Shown here: piece after piece, positions 21,655 to 32,526 of the stretch
Position numbering within the stretch: the stretch's first letter is position 1
Layout of the letters: each line of letters starts with the position of its first letter
Assembly (NCBI GenBank): GCA_011317545.1
Contig: WUJK01000008.1
Coordinates: 1,860,001 to 1,924,000 of the forward strand
Direction: 5' to 3'
Length of the DNA stretch: 64,000 bases
Origin: Coniella vitis
Taxonomy: Eukaryota; Ascomycota; Sordariomycetes; Diaporthales; Schizoparmaceae
Program-made: the position numbers and the translations under genes
The notes under the pieces: generated by a model
The model's input: the letters and a program-made list of their open reading frames with translations, nothing else
Told to the model about the DNA's origin: nothing
Database searches by the model: none

Positions 21655-22652
21655 TTAACGACAATGCATACAGTCCTGGGCCTCTACGAGAAGAGAGATA
21701 CGTACATATAATTCGGCACCGAAAATATGCAGCAGCAGTGCAATCAAGGCCGAAGTACCACTTGCAACCGAAAGTGCTGCATTAATTTCGATTGGCAACC
21801 CACGGTAATTTGCCGTAACAAAAACCTGCTGCTCGGGGCTCTTGCCAGAGAAATAGTGCGCGCAGTCGGGCCACTTCTGCTGGATCGTAGAGACGGGCAA
21901 CACGCCGTCACTCATGATTTGCGCGCAAGGCCGCACGACAATGTGGCGATTATCACTGACGATGCGAATGACAAGGAGCTGAATGACTCGCATGGTGATA
22001 ATACAGAAGGCCTGTCAAATGCCCGTATTAGCGAGAGAGAAGAAAAAAAAGTTGGACTGTAGAGCGCAAATACCCAGATCCAGGTTCTCAACATCCACGC
22101 TCGATGTAGGCCGATCTCTAGTCTTCTGACATGTATAATAGCCACGCCAAGTCCTGCCGCGACCATGATGCTGTGAATGGTCGCCACAGTCATCCAGGTC
22201 ACGTCGCCTCCAAAGGAGCCGGGCAACGACATGAGCCCACCGACTATAGCGACTCCCATACAGAGGACCGATGCATAACCATTGATACGGTGAAAGACGA
22301 GCCACCTTTGTCGTAAGACTGGAATGAATTGGAAGAATACCAGGCAGCAACATGGAATGATGCTATACAAATGAAGCATCATGCCAACCTGCTCGAGGCC
22401 ACCGTTCAGGAAATAGTAGCACTCGCCTGGCGCCGCATGGTGGCCCTTTGAGAGGTAGTTTCTCCTGCAAAATACTCCGTAATAGTCGAGATATTCCGCC
22501 CGACCAAGGCCAAACGCTAGTGACGCACCGCCAAAGATACACCACAAAGCAAAGCTATATCCTCGGTGAAAGCCAATAAGTTTGTAGACTCGCTGTATGA
22601 GAGTGATTCGAGGGCCCGAGCCTCTGGAGGACAGTGCTGATTTCGAATACAT
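21655..22652 (-). CDS. Multi-pass membrane protein, DUF2306-type
   Basis: Two exons, 22652-22074 and 22011-21655, joined in phase 0 by a 62-nt intron (GTATTT..GACAG), give 311 residues. Several hydrophobic helices are visible: ALWCIFGGASLAFGLG, MMLHLYSIIPCCCLVFFQFI, YASVLCMGVAIVGGLM, a helix around IHSIMVAAGLGVAII, and one around ALIALLLHIFGAELYV near the end. The motif WLVFHRINGYASVLC, with a histidine just before a helix, and HRAWMLRTWIWAFCIITMR across the splice junction are typical of fungal DUF2306 proteins, whose function is unknown. The ATG at 22652 is the first in frame. A further intron (GTACGT near 21705) could trim the last ~18 residues. No neighbour suggests a role. Confidence 0.72.
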
Positions 22653-24612
22653 GATCTTGTATTCGAGGTGTCGGGCCAACGCGTGGCTGGTCTTGAGGCC
22701 GCGTGTCCTGACAAGGTCAACTCTGGAGCCTTATATGGAGTTAGGAGAGTGAATTCGTAGGGCAGTGCGTGAGCAGACAGACGTGTCGATCGCTTAGGAA
22801 GCGATATGTCTCGGTTTCATGGAGCTGCTAGGCTGATTATTGATTGCGGTCGTATTGCTTAGAGTGAGGACCGAATGGTCCGCCGCTTTGTGTACTTCCT
22901 TTATATTTGCGCACGCAGGTCCTGTAGGGATGTATGTATGCGCGTAGGTATATCGCCTTGATTTGCGTGTTGACAAGGTCAGTTTTGATTGTGCGCATGA
23001 TACTCGTACGTGTGAGCCTCGCGGCGCTGCCACTGCCGCTCTCTATGTACTTAATGTGTCTCAGCAGCAGGACGAAGTACCCATCCAGTATCCGATGAAG
23101 CGCGCCACCGAATCGCCCGGTAATCAAGCAGAAGCCCGTCTGTAGTGTGTTGCAATGTCACTGTCCCCAGGCGGGACGCTATCAAGCGTTGCTGCCACGG
23201 TTCAAGGCGCGTACAGCACGGCACACATCATGCCATCAAAGAGCACAACCGAGCCACGTCCAAGATAGGCCTGCCGCGGGCAGGTTTTGGACGTGTTGTG
23301 TGGCTGAAAACCATCGCTGAAGCCGCCTGAGCCTTTCAAGGCGTGCGTTCCACGGCCTCGCTCTGTTCACTGTGGATCTGCGCGATGCCGGTCAGCGAAG
23401 CACACCCCAAGAGCTCGCTGGAGGTTCAAGCGAAGGATCCCTCGCCTTGCAGAACAGAGGTTGTACTGACGTTTGCCTTGTGGGTCACCCGAGGCGCTGT
23501 GCCTGGCTTCAACGGGCTTTTTGAACCTGGCTGGTGGTGACACTGGGCGTGTCTTTTATCGGCTGCAACATGCATGCTGCTCAGAATTGCGGAAGGCCTC
23601 GCGTAGGGAGCACTAATGCGCGGCTCCCGGTCCCGGCTGTACACAACCGTACGCTCGGTTAAGACACTTAACGAGCTTATCAGCAGTGAAGAAGAGCATT
23701 TTCTTAGCTAAAGGGCGATGGCTGGTGGTACTTCTGCGGGGCGGGCTGATGGCGGGGTTCGGCTTGCGGCTTTGGTGTTGTTGAGGGCAGGCGCACTGGA
23801 TGAACTTGCTGCCTACAAAGATGTTTGTTTGGCTGATGAAATGCACTATGTAAGCAGCTGCCGGGTTCCGTAAAATGCAGTCGCCATTCTGCTGAACTCC
23901 ATAGAGATACCCTGTGCTTAAATCAATCTCAACAAAAGCTCTTGTTTTGAGGCGAGATAACAGCTACATAGTACTGTGCCACTGATCCTTTCAAAGCAGA
24001 CTATTGATATGGCTGAATGCAGATCAGGTCGGAATAGAGGCTGGCAGTGGCACAAACTGGCAGGAGGCTGCCTGGTTATTGTGTATAGTTAGGTCAGGAT
24101 CAGGATCGGGAATGGATGACTAATAAGTGGACCAGCAGCCGTTCACTATGGCACAAACCAGGGATCCAGCCGCAACGAACAAGAAAGACAAGCTTTCGAC
24201 GCATCCTAACTCTATTCAGGACTCCACAACCCGTTCGGCACGATGGCAGCTACACCTCTGGCGCTGCGCCAGCATCCAGGTGCACATGCTTATCGGCTCA
24301 GCAGTCCCGAAGTATCGTGTCCACAGTTCAGCCTTGAAACAGGCCGACTGCGCTCCCTAGGGCCCCAATTCTCGGTGGTTGCTGTGCAGTAAATTTGCTG
24401 CCATGTAAAGTACCAACAATCATTCCCCCCAGCCATCGAACCGAAGTCAGCCAGGGCCCTTGCGCAGGGGGACTCTCGACTCGAATCGTGCGCCCCTTCT
24501 CAGCATTGGGAAATTCCTCGACAAACCATCCACCATTCTTGCTCAATTGCGGGCAGCAGTGACGACGATATCCTCACGTCTCTCCTGACCGGACCATCGC
24601 AACTTCTGCACC
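22653..24612. other. Gene-poor divergent intergenic region, 2 kb
   Basis: Separates the DUF2306 gene from the CorA gene. Open frames are short and overlapping, with no motif. It contains the hairpin listed separately. Confidence 0.45.
23252..23305. repeat. Imperfect inverted repeat able to form a ~54-nt hairpin
   Basis: CACGTCCAA (23255-23263) pairs with TTGGACGTG (23287-23295), and CCTGCC (23270-23275) pairs with GGCAGG (23279-23284) around a 3-nt loop. Outer AGCC/GGCT may add pairs. It lies over 600 bp from any supported gene. Confidence 0.55.
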
Positions 24613-26630
24613 ATGGTCTTCCCGGGTAATGACGATGATGCGCAGCTGGAGATGCCGGCCGAGGTCAGGGCACGAGACTTTGCCGTTCCCTTGACGCAAA
24701 CTGTGACCGGCGCTGCTGTTTCTCCCTCGTCGTCCGCTGTCGCTGCTGCTGCTGCTGTGCGTCCTTCTCTCCAAACCTCTTTCGAAGACGAAGTCGACAC
24801 CGGCTTTCACTCGGGACTGGAGTTTCCAAGATCGCAAGGCATCACCAGATCCGATACTGCCATTCCTCAGGGGCGCGATGCGACGCCCTTCAGTCCCATT
24901 CGTCGTCGTATGACACGCGCCAACACCTTCAAGAGCATCGACGACTTTGGCGAATTCGAGACCCATCGCGATGGGTGGCAGCCAGGCGCCGAGCCTGGCC
25001 TGGATCCCTACAAATCAGATGGCGGGCACGCATCTTTGAAGCCGTCGACCCGTTGCGACATTACAATTGTCGATTTTTCACACAACGATATCGACGTACA
25101 AACCTTTACGAACGATACGCTCGACCCGTTCCTCAGACGTCCACAGCCAGAATGGAGCAAATGTCGGTGGATCAATGTCAATGGCTTAAGCTGGGACGTC
25201 ATATCTATCCTGGGAAAACACAAGAAATTGCACCGACTGGCACTCGAGGACGTGCTCCAGACAAGGAACAGGACCAAGACGGACTGGTATGCCAACCATG
25301 CCTTTCTCATCTTTACCATGCTCAAGTTGGTGCGTGTCTGCGAAGAAGACTCGAGCGACGAGGACTCGGATTCGGACTCGGATGCCGGCAGCTTGTCCAA
25401 TGCAAGCTCCAAGAACAAACACACATCGTTCATTCAGTCGCTCCGAACGAAATTGCGCAAGATGGGCGGATCACGAGCACCGCAAAGACGAGCTGAGGCC
25501 CTTGAAAAAGGAGCAGAGCCCCAGGACTTGCAGCACCTCAAGTCGTATGAGACTGGACTCTCGCAAGCATCTGGCGAAACGCTTGAGAGGACGCTGCAGC
25601 GCTATCAGGCCGGCCCCAACGAGGCTCGAATTGCATACTTTGAAAAGCACTCCGCCCTTGTAGCTCGAAAACTAGGTGTGATTGCAGAGCAGGTGTCGAT
25701 ATTCATCACGAACGACAACACCATCATCTCCTTCTTCGAGCTTTCGGCGGATGTGGTCGAAACGCCCATGCTGAAGCGCCTACACACCCAAGATACTGCC
25801 CTGAGGGCATCCTGTGATGCGAGCATGTCAGTAGTGCCTTGTAGCCCCTAGCGGACAAGATTGAGCCATGCTAATACGACAACAGGGTCGGCCAAGCCAT
25901 CATCGACGCAGCAATCGACATGGCTATTCCTATATCCTCGGTCTATGCCGATGTGCTCTCGGATCTCGAGCTTGATGTTTTGACCCGACCAAATGTGACA
26001 AACACCAAGAAACTGTACATCATCATCAACGAAATCAACAAGATGCTAGCATTCATCAACCCCGTCATTAACTTGATCAATACGTTGAGAGACCACAAGG
26101 CTGAGCTGCCCCAAGAATCGGCCGCACAGCAGCTTCGGGATCCCTCTCGCGGTGTCATTATCACGCCCATGACGCACACTTACCTTGGCGACGTCCTGGA
26201 TCATTGCATGCTGATAACAGAACAGCTGAACGATATCAAAACACAAGCGGATGGTCTGATTGACCTGATTTTCAATACCATCTCCGCATACCAAAACGAA
26301 TCTATGAAGCAACTCACACTTGCAACCATCTTCTTTCTGCCCCTCACGTTTTTGACGGGGTACTTTGGTCAAAACTTTCAGCCATTTGCCGACTTGGACA
26401 GGGGAGTCACGTTCTTGTGAGTTGAACACGTCACATCAAGCTCGAGTACTAGTGGTTATACTGACTCTGATGTTGACAGCTGGATGATTGCTGTGCCAAT
26501 GAGTTTTGCCACGGTCCTCGTATTGATGCGCGAGATGATTTGGGAGTGGCTAAAGTCATTTCTCCAACGACGCGACATTCTCCGAGCCAGAAAAACCAGG
26601 CATGCCAAGCGGAGGAAGCGCAACAACTAG
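24613..26630 (+). CDS. CorA-family divalent cation (Mg2+) transporter, GQN variant
   Basis: Three exons, 24613-25826, 25886-26416 and 26480-26630, give 631 residues. The start CACCATGG is a good initiation context. The N-terminal ~150 residues are disordered. The cytosolic CorA domain begins near CDITIVDFSHNDIDVQ and includes HKKLHRLALEDVLQ, typical of the Alr1/Mnr2 branch, with an acidic/Ser insert (EEDSSDEDSDSDSDAGS) and a long helix region (LYIIINEINKMLAFINPVI). Two membrane helices end the protein: TM1 LATIFFLPLTFLTGYF and TM2 FFWMIAVPMSFATVLVLM. The loop after TM1 reads YFGQNF where the family signature is GMN. The C-terminus is strongly basic (RARKTRHAKRRKRNN). CorA pentamers move Mg2+ across the plasma or vacuolar membrane; the GMN motif is the selectivity entrance, so the Met to Gln change may alter ion choice. 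Confidence 0.88.
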
Positions 26631-27196
26631 ATGTACCGCAAGGCTCAGCGTATAATCGAGATCGAGACTGGCTCCAAGCAGTCATTAGTTTGAAGAAGAG
26701 AAGAGAGATACTAAAAAGCTCCCAATAACTCCCGGAGACTTGTACATCTATCAATATTTTTGTGTGTTCGAACGAGCGTGGAATGTCTCTGAGCGTTATT
26801 GAGCTGTTGAGGGCATGATAGCTAATGATGACACTCTTGTAGTAGTTGGGTGAATACCAAAAGCACCGCTTCAAGTGTGTGTGCCAACGTAAGTGCTCGG
26901 AATGACGAGAGCCATCCTTGCGTGTGTTGAATCGAATGGATTCATGTTCTGTAATAGGCGCTGACCTGCGATTGTACAAACTCAAGGGGTTCAAATCATC
27001 GTGAGATCATGTCTCGTATATACAATCATAACGCATGTCATATACAACGTTTCGCCATGGGGCCCGTCCAGTCGTGTAAGCGAGTGTTTGTGTTGGTCGG
27101 CCCCATGTGCTTTCAGTGAGTACGACTTCCATGTCCCAAGACGGGGGACCCAAACGAACGACCGCGAGCCACTCGCCATACGCCTTTTCCACCGGG
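26631..27196. other. Intergenic between convergent CorA and myristoylated-protein gene
   Basis: 566 bp holding two 3' ends. An open frame crossing its right part (26991-27431, minus) is a frame shadow of the next gene. Confidence 0.45.
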
Positions 27197-27943
27197 CTAG
27201 AACCTTTCCGAATCCATAACGCCATCCGTGAGCCCAAGCAAATGCTCGAAATACAAAGGTCCAGATGTATCGGGATGATCCATACTGGCAAACAGCTTCC
27301 CAGCCATGTTTCTGGCTCGGGAAAAATGCTCCCGCACGTCTTGAAGCGTGAGCGTACTTGGTGTACTCTTGAGGCCACGCGCTTCTTCTCTGGTGATTCT
27401 CGGCCGTCCAGAGCCTACCACTCGATCCCAATCATACTGTCAGGCTGGGAGCCAAGCTTGTTGTACGATCTGTTCTTATTGGGCATCATCTTGTCGAATG
27501 CGTCTTTGGTGGCGGTGAAGGCAGAGTCTAGGGAGACCGACTATAGCACAATGGTAGACATGTCATGTTAACAACATTTCTTTCCTTCACAGGCTCAGAA
27601 ACCCAACTGCTTCCCAAGGAGACTTCAATTTGACCTACCATTCGCTTGCTGTCCCTCGAGCTGACCGAGTCCCAGGATTTGCGCGTCTTGAACGAGGGTT
27701 TGCGGTCCGAGGCGACCAGCGGCTCGGCAATGAAATCCTCGAATGCATCTCGTTCGTCAAAGAATCCCGGGGATCCAGGGCAGACTGCGCCGTAGCCCTT
27801 TTTGAAAACAAAGAAGCGTATTGGTCAGCTTTTTCCTCTCCCGTCTCTGGTGTTTATATATACTGGGTTGGAGGGGTTTTGCAGCGGCAAATACTCACTT
27901 GAGGAGCACCCATCATTGGGGCCTTGGACGGAGTGTTGCCCAT
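27197..27943 (-). CDS. Small putatively N-myristoylated conserved-looking protein with apparent frame break
   Basis: Read on the minus strand. Exon 1 27943-27899 encodes MGNTPSKAPMMGAPQ; Gly2 with Ser6 is a classic N-myristoylation signal. Exon 2 is 27797-27639 (GYGAVCPGSPGFFDERDAF and DRKPSFKTRKSWDSVSS). Exon 3 starts at 27540 with SVSLDSAFTATKDAFDK and continues to GSQPD near 27439. There the frame runs into a stop eight codons on (TAG at 27415-27413), while the alternate frame gives the clearly coding YDWDRVVGSGRPRITREEA to a stop at 27197. Two readings are possible: a one-base deletion at about 27436-27441, or a splice from exon 2 (donor 27638) straight to the CAG acceptor before 27436, which restores the frame in phase 0 and skips exon 3. 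Total about 147 residues (skipped) or 181 (joined). Function unknown; the myristoyl signal suggests membrane attachment. Confidence 0.6.
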
Positions 27944-29517
27944 CGTTTCGGTCAAGTTCAGTCCCAGTTCAAAATCGAGATGATTCAAGAGCTTTCAGTG
28001 TAATCGAGGAGCCTGCCTCTAGAGACCAGCGAAGAAGCAGAAAGCAAGTTACAGTATTCACAATCACGTCCTTTGAACAGAATAGAGAAAGCCAAGGCTT
28101 CAAGTCCGGCGCAAAAAAAAAAAAAAGAGGGCGAGTGCCGGTATTTGAAGACTTTCAAGACTAACGGCACGACCAAGATCACTCCCATTTTCAAAACAAC
28201 AGGCAGCTCTTATGGTTTCAGCCTTTCTTCTCCCTTCATCAGGTGCGTTGCTCGCACGCCAAACCAAACCAAACAGGCAAAATAAAAGGGCCCGAAACCC
28301 ACCACCCCCCACCCTCCATCCAACGCGACCATGGCAAGGGCCCCTGGAACCTCGATGCTGCGTCCCCTGCCGCGTTGCATGTTTCTAAACGCCTGCGAGA
28401 TCTCGGCCCTCTGATTGGCGGCCGCGGGTTGAGTGCGGTTGCGTGGCCGCGGCCTCGCCTGGTGTCAGCCCTCCCTCACTTGCAGTTTTTGCTTTTTTCC
28501 GCTTACATGGGGCGCTTGCTCGGCATTTGATTGGTTCCATAACCGCGAGTGAGCGCCAATGGGTGATTGAGATTGTCTTGTTGCTATCCAGTTGGGTTGT
28601 GGAATTTGGGCTGGTGTGTATGGCTGTGGTTAGATGCCTTATCAGACAACCATCTTTTTTCTTCCTTTCCTATTTCCTTTTTGCACTCCTTGCCGTGGTG
28701 CTTCAATGGACATGTATGGATGGTATGTTAATAATTCTGTGATACCAGGCTAGCATCGAAACTGAGTACGCCTTTTGTGGTCATTAAGAACAGAAATGTG
28801 TTGCACATCTAAACCACTCCATGGATGAACAACAACGAAAGCCTACAAAAGGCCAGAGGGGAAAAAAGAAAAAAGAAAAAGAAAAGAAAAAAAGAAGAAG
28901 AAAAAAGAAAAAAAAAAAGGGCAAAGCAGGATTACGCAAACTCAGTATCTAAAGAATACTTTGTCCAATCCAGCCGACCGATTCAGGAAGACAGCGCTGA
29001 AGTATAATCTAAAAGTCCATGGGAGTTATTTCCAACACCTTAGCATTGTCTGTCCGAAAGTACACATTGTCCTCCAGCTACGACCAACATGACACCGCAC
29101 ATATGCCTGGCCCGCAAGATACGAACAATGAATTGCAGGTCAAGTTCCCTCTTCACTGCCACTAGAACTCTTATTTCAATTGGCTTATCAGTCCGCTGCG
29201 CTTCAAAACACCATGCGGAAGAGTGCCGGTCTCGGCCAAAAAGGGGCCGAAAATCACACTCCCAGACTGTCCCCATGTTACCTGTTTGGCCACTTGGAAC
29301 CGAATATCATCATTCTCTCTCTCTTGAAAAAAAAAAAGAAAATACAGAACCGAACTGCTGAAACCTTTCCTGTTCCCCAAATAAATCCCTTACTTTTAAC
29401 CCGCGCGGAGTCTCGACTTGTAAGCCCTCGCGCGTAGCTCACACCCCCAACTTTGCCGTATTACGTTGCCCTGGGTTTTCTTTTGGGCAAAACTCCACAA
29501 ACAACGACCGTCACAAG
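27944..29517. other. Divergent intergenic region, 1.6 kb, with A/G-rich tract
   Basis: Spans the promoters of the myristoylated-protein gene and the second P450. An A/G-only stretch lies at about 28850-28925, and A tracts at 28111-28123 and 29327-29340. No gene supported. Confidence 0.45.
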
Positions 29518-29929
29518 ATGCCGCCGCCGCCGCCCTTCTTGCCAACGGCCGCCCTGCTCGCCACCGTCGCCACCCTCCTCCTCGCCCTCCTCTACGCCCT
29601 CTACCGCGCAGCCCTGCCCAAGCCCATCCCACACATCCCCCACCACGCAGCCTCGGCCACACGCCTCCTGGGCGACGTCCCGCCCATGCTCGCTTTCACG
29701 CGCAAGCACGGGACGTTTACCGAGTGGATGGCCCGGCAGAGCACGGAGCTCGGCTCGCCCGTGTACCAGCTCTTTCTCAAGCCGTTTTGCGCGCCGGCGG
29801 TGTTTGTCACGGACCCGCGCGAGGCGCAGGATGTGTTGCTGCGGAGGACGGGCAAGGACTTTGATCGGTCTCAGTTTTTCAAGAGTATGTGCCTTGGGTT
29901 TTGTTCTTTATTTCCAGCGCGTACTGTTG

Positions 29930-29980
<51 letters not shown>

Positions 29981-30598
29981 ATTGTGTTGGTTCTGTATTC
30001 AAAATGTCTCGAGGGGCAACAACAGCATGAATAAAAAAAAAGGAGAGATTACAAAAAAAAAAAAAAAAAAAAAAAAAAGAGACAGACGAACCTAGAAGTA
30101 ACCCTTTCCGCACAGATGCCTTCGTCGGGACAATGCCAAACCACCACATTGTCCAATCCACAAACGACAAGTTCCGAGCCGGTCGTCGGATCCTCCAAGA
30201 TACCATGGCCAGCGGCTTTCTCAATAATGTGAGTGGTAGTGTTGATAAATCTTTGTTGCGAGCAAACACCAATCACTTTTGCTCCTCCTAAATTCCACGA
30301 ACCTCATACTCTCCCTCCTGTTCTCTCTCTCTTTCTATATATTTATAGAGAAGCACTTGACTGATTTGCTTTCGTATGAAACGAATCTTCTGCGAAAAAA
30401 AATCCAGGTCGCTGCTCCTTGCCTGCACAAACACACAATGTACCTCATGGAACTCTGGGGTGTCAAAGCACGCGCAGCTCGAGGCCACGCTTTTGCCGTA
30501 GCAGAGGACATCAACCACATGGCTCTCGACTCCAGTATGTTTTCTTTTTTCCTTTTTCTCTTTTTTCTCTCTCTTCCTTCTCACTGGAACTCCAATAC

Positions 30599-30632
<34 letters not shown>

Positions 30633-31420
30633 CCACCACAACTTTTATAAGTCAAAACTCAAGTTAACTTAACCCACTTTCTTTTTCCCCTTTTCCACAA
30701 TATACAGTCTGGGACGTCGCGTTTGGCAACGAACTGCGCACCATCCCCGAGGAAATCGCCTTCCTCCGCCACAACCTCCCCCCCGCAACAGACGCCGCCG
30801 CCGTCCGTCGTGCAGAGACCCAAACAACCGCCACGGCCACGGCCACGGCCACGGCCGTCACCTTGCCCAAACCAAAAGAATACAACATCAGCGTCCGCTC
30901 CATGCTCATCATCACCGACGGCCTCGACATGGCCGCCACCTCTCCCTTCCCCAAACAAGCCCACTGGCTCCTGCGGCAGACGCCACGGTACCGCCGCGCA
31001 AGAGCGTACAAGACAAAGCTCATCCAGGAACGCATCGCCGACGCCAAACGGCGCGTCTTGGGATCGTCCACGCCAGCGGCAACCGAACCATCATCTCCCA
31101 AGGACAACGATAGTGATGATGCTGACGAAAACAACAACTCCTCCTCCTCCTCCTCCTCCGAATTCCACGGCATCACCTGCGCAACAGACCACCTCGTCCG
31201 CCGCGAAACCCTCGCCGCCAAAAAGGAACACCGCGCCCCGGCCTACGACAGCCCCGAGGCCAAAGACGAACTCTTTGGGTTCCTCATTGGCGGGCACGAC
31301 ACAACAGCCACCACCATGATGTGGGCCGTCAAGTTCCTCGCCGACCACCCACACATACAGTCCACACTGCGCCACGTGTTGCGCACAGAGGCGTACCCTT
31401 CCTTTTTTGGTGCTTCCTCG

Positions 31421-31458
<38 letters not shown>

Positions 31459-32104
31459 ACCACAAGTCCCCACGGCAGAAGCCATCGCAAGAGCCCACTG
31501 CCCTTACCTCGACGCAGTCGTGGAAGAAATCTTTCGCTGCGCAGGCACAGCGGCCTCGGCGGTGCGCCAAGCAACCCGCGACACCACCCTTCTCGGCTAC
31601 CCGATCCCCAAGGGCACAGACGTCTACTTCATGTCCAATGGGCCGGGCTACATGCACTCCAATGCGCTCAACGAGCTCATCACCGAGGGCCAACGATCGC
31701 CGACTTCGCGCGAGTTCAGGGCCAAGGCGGTGCCGGCCTGGGAGGATGCGCATGTTGCAGAATTCAAGCCCGAGCGGTGGCTTAAGAAGACGAGGAGCAC
31801 GACGGCAAGTACGACGACGGCAGATGGGGACAAGACGACGACAACGTCGTCAGCTGTCTTTGATGTGCGGTCTGGGCCGGTGCTGCAGTTTGGTGGCGGG
31901 TTGAGGGGTTGTTTTGGAAAGAGGATGGCGTATCTGGAGATGAGAATTCTGGTGGTGCTCTTGGTGTGGCTGTATGAGTTGGTGCAGGTGCCAGAAGAGC
32001 TGGGAGGGAATGCTGCGTTTGACAGTTTGACGCACAAGCCCAAGAATTGTTATGTGCTGTTGAGGGAGCTGAATGGGATGGATGGGCTGGCTGCTCAGAG
32101 TTGA
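29518..32104 (+). CDS. Oversized cytochrome P450 with many simple-repeat insertions
   Basis: Four exons, 29518-29884, 30116-30228, 30408-30534 and 30708-32104, give 667 residues, well above the usual ~500-550. The N-terminus is an anchor (AALLATVATLLLALLYALY) followed by LPKPIPHIPHHAASATRLLG. The I-helix motif is IGGHDTTATT near residue 396, ExxR is EEIFR near 475, PERW comes near 560, and the heme loop is FGGGLRGCFGKR with Cys604. The extra length is low-complexity: a TA-dipeptide run from an ACGGCC hexamer (30830-30857), polySer from TCC repeats (about 31139-31162), polyAla from GCT repeats (31422-31456) and a Thr-rich patch before the heme loop. The introns also carry repeats: GCT/CTG about 29938-29981, a 28-A tract about 30051-30078 and CAA repeats about 30598-30632. 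All catalytic motifs are intact, so it is probably active; substrate unknown. Confidence 0.85.
29926..30078 (+). repeat. Microsatellites in P450 intron 1: (GTT/GCT)n and A tracts
   Basis: Intron 1 (29885-30115) holds about four GTT then about fourteen GCT units, then an A9 and a long A tract of about 28. The same GCT triplet is repeated in exon 4 of the same gene, where it encodes alanine. Confidence 0.8.
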
Positions 32105-32526
32105 GGAAGTTGGCGATCCCTGGGAGTTCCGCTGTACGATCCTTTCGAGCGATGCTTTATTGGTTTTTTATCAGCGGCCGACCAGGGTAGCCCTCTGTTG
32201 TTAGTCCAACGAACCGACGCTGCCTCGTTGATCAATACCGCAATCTCGAAGCTGGTGTTTCGCCTAGACCCTGGATATCACACAGCGCGTCTCCTAAACC
32301 TCTCGTTTGCTGCTCAGTTGAAAAAGGGTGCTTGAAAGGAGGGGTATCATTGCTGCCAAAGGATATAACTCTAAAGCAAATAAACATGCCAAAATCCACA
32401 ATGATGCGTGCTGTAATGCGGGGATGCAATGCCAATGCCGCTGCGCTTGGATAAACACGACACTCCCACACTGTCCTCTCGGAAAGGAAGGACTCCCAGT
32501 CAAGTACATCCAAGTAACCTTATCTC
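32105..32526. other. Intergenic between convergent P450 and IRS4-like gene
   Basis: 422 bp of 3' flanking sequence. No gene seen. Confidence 0.5.
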
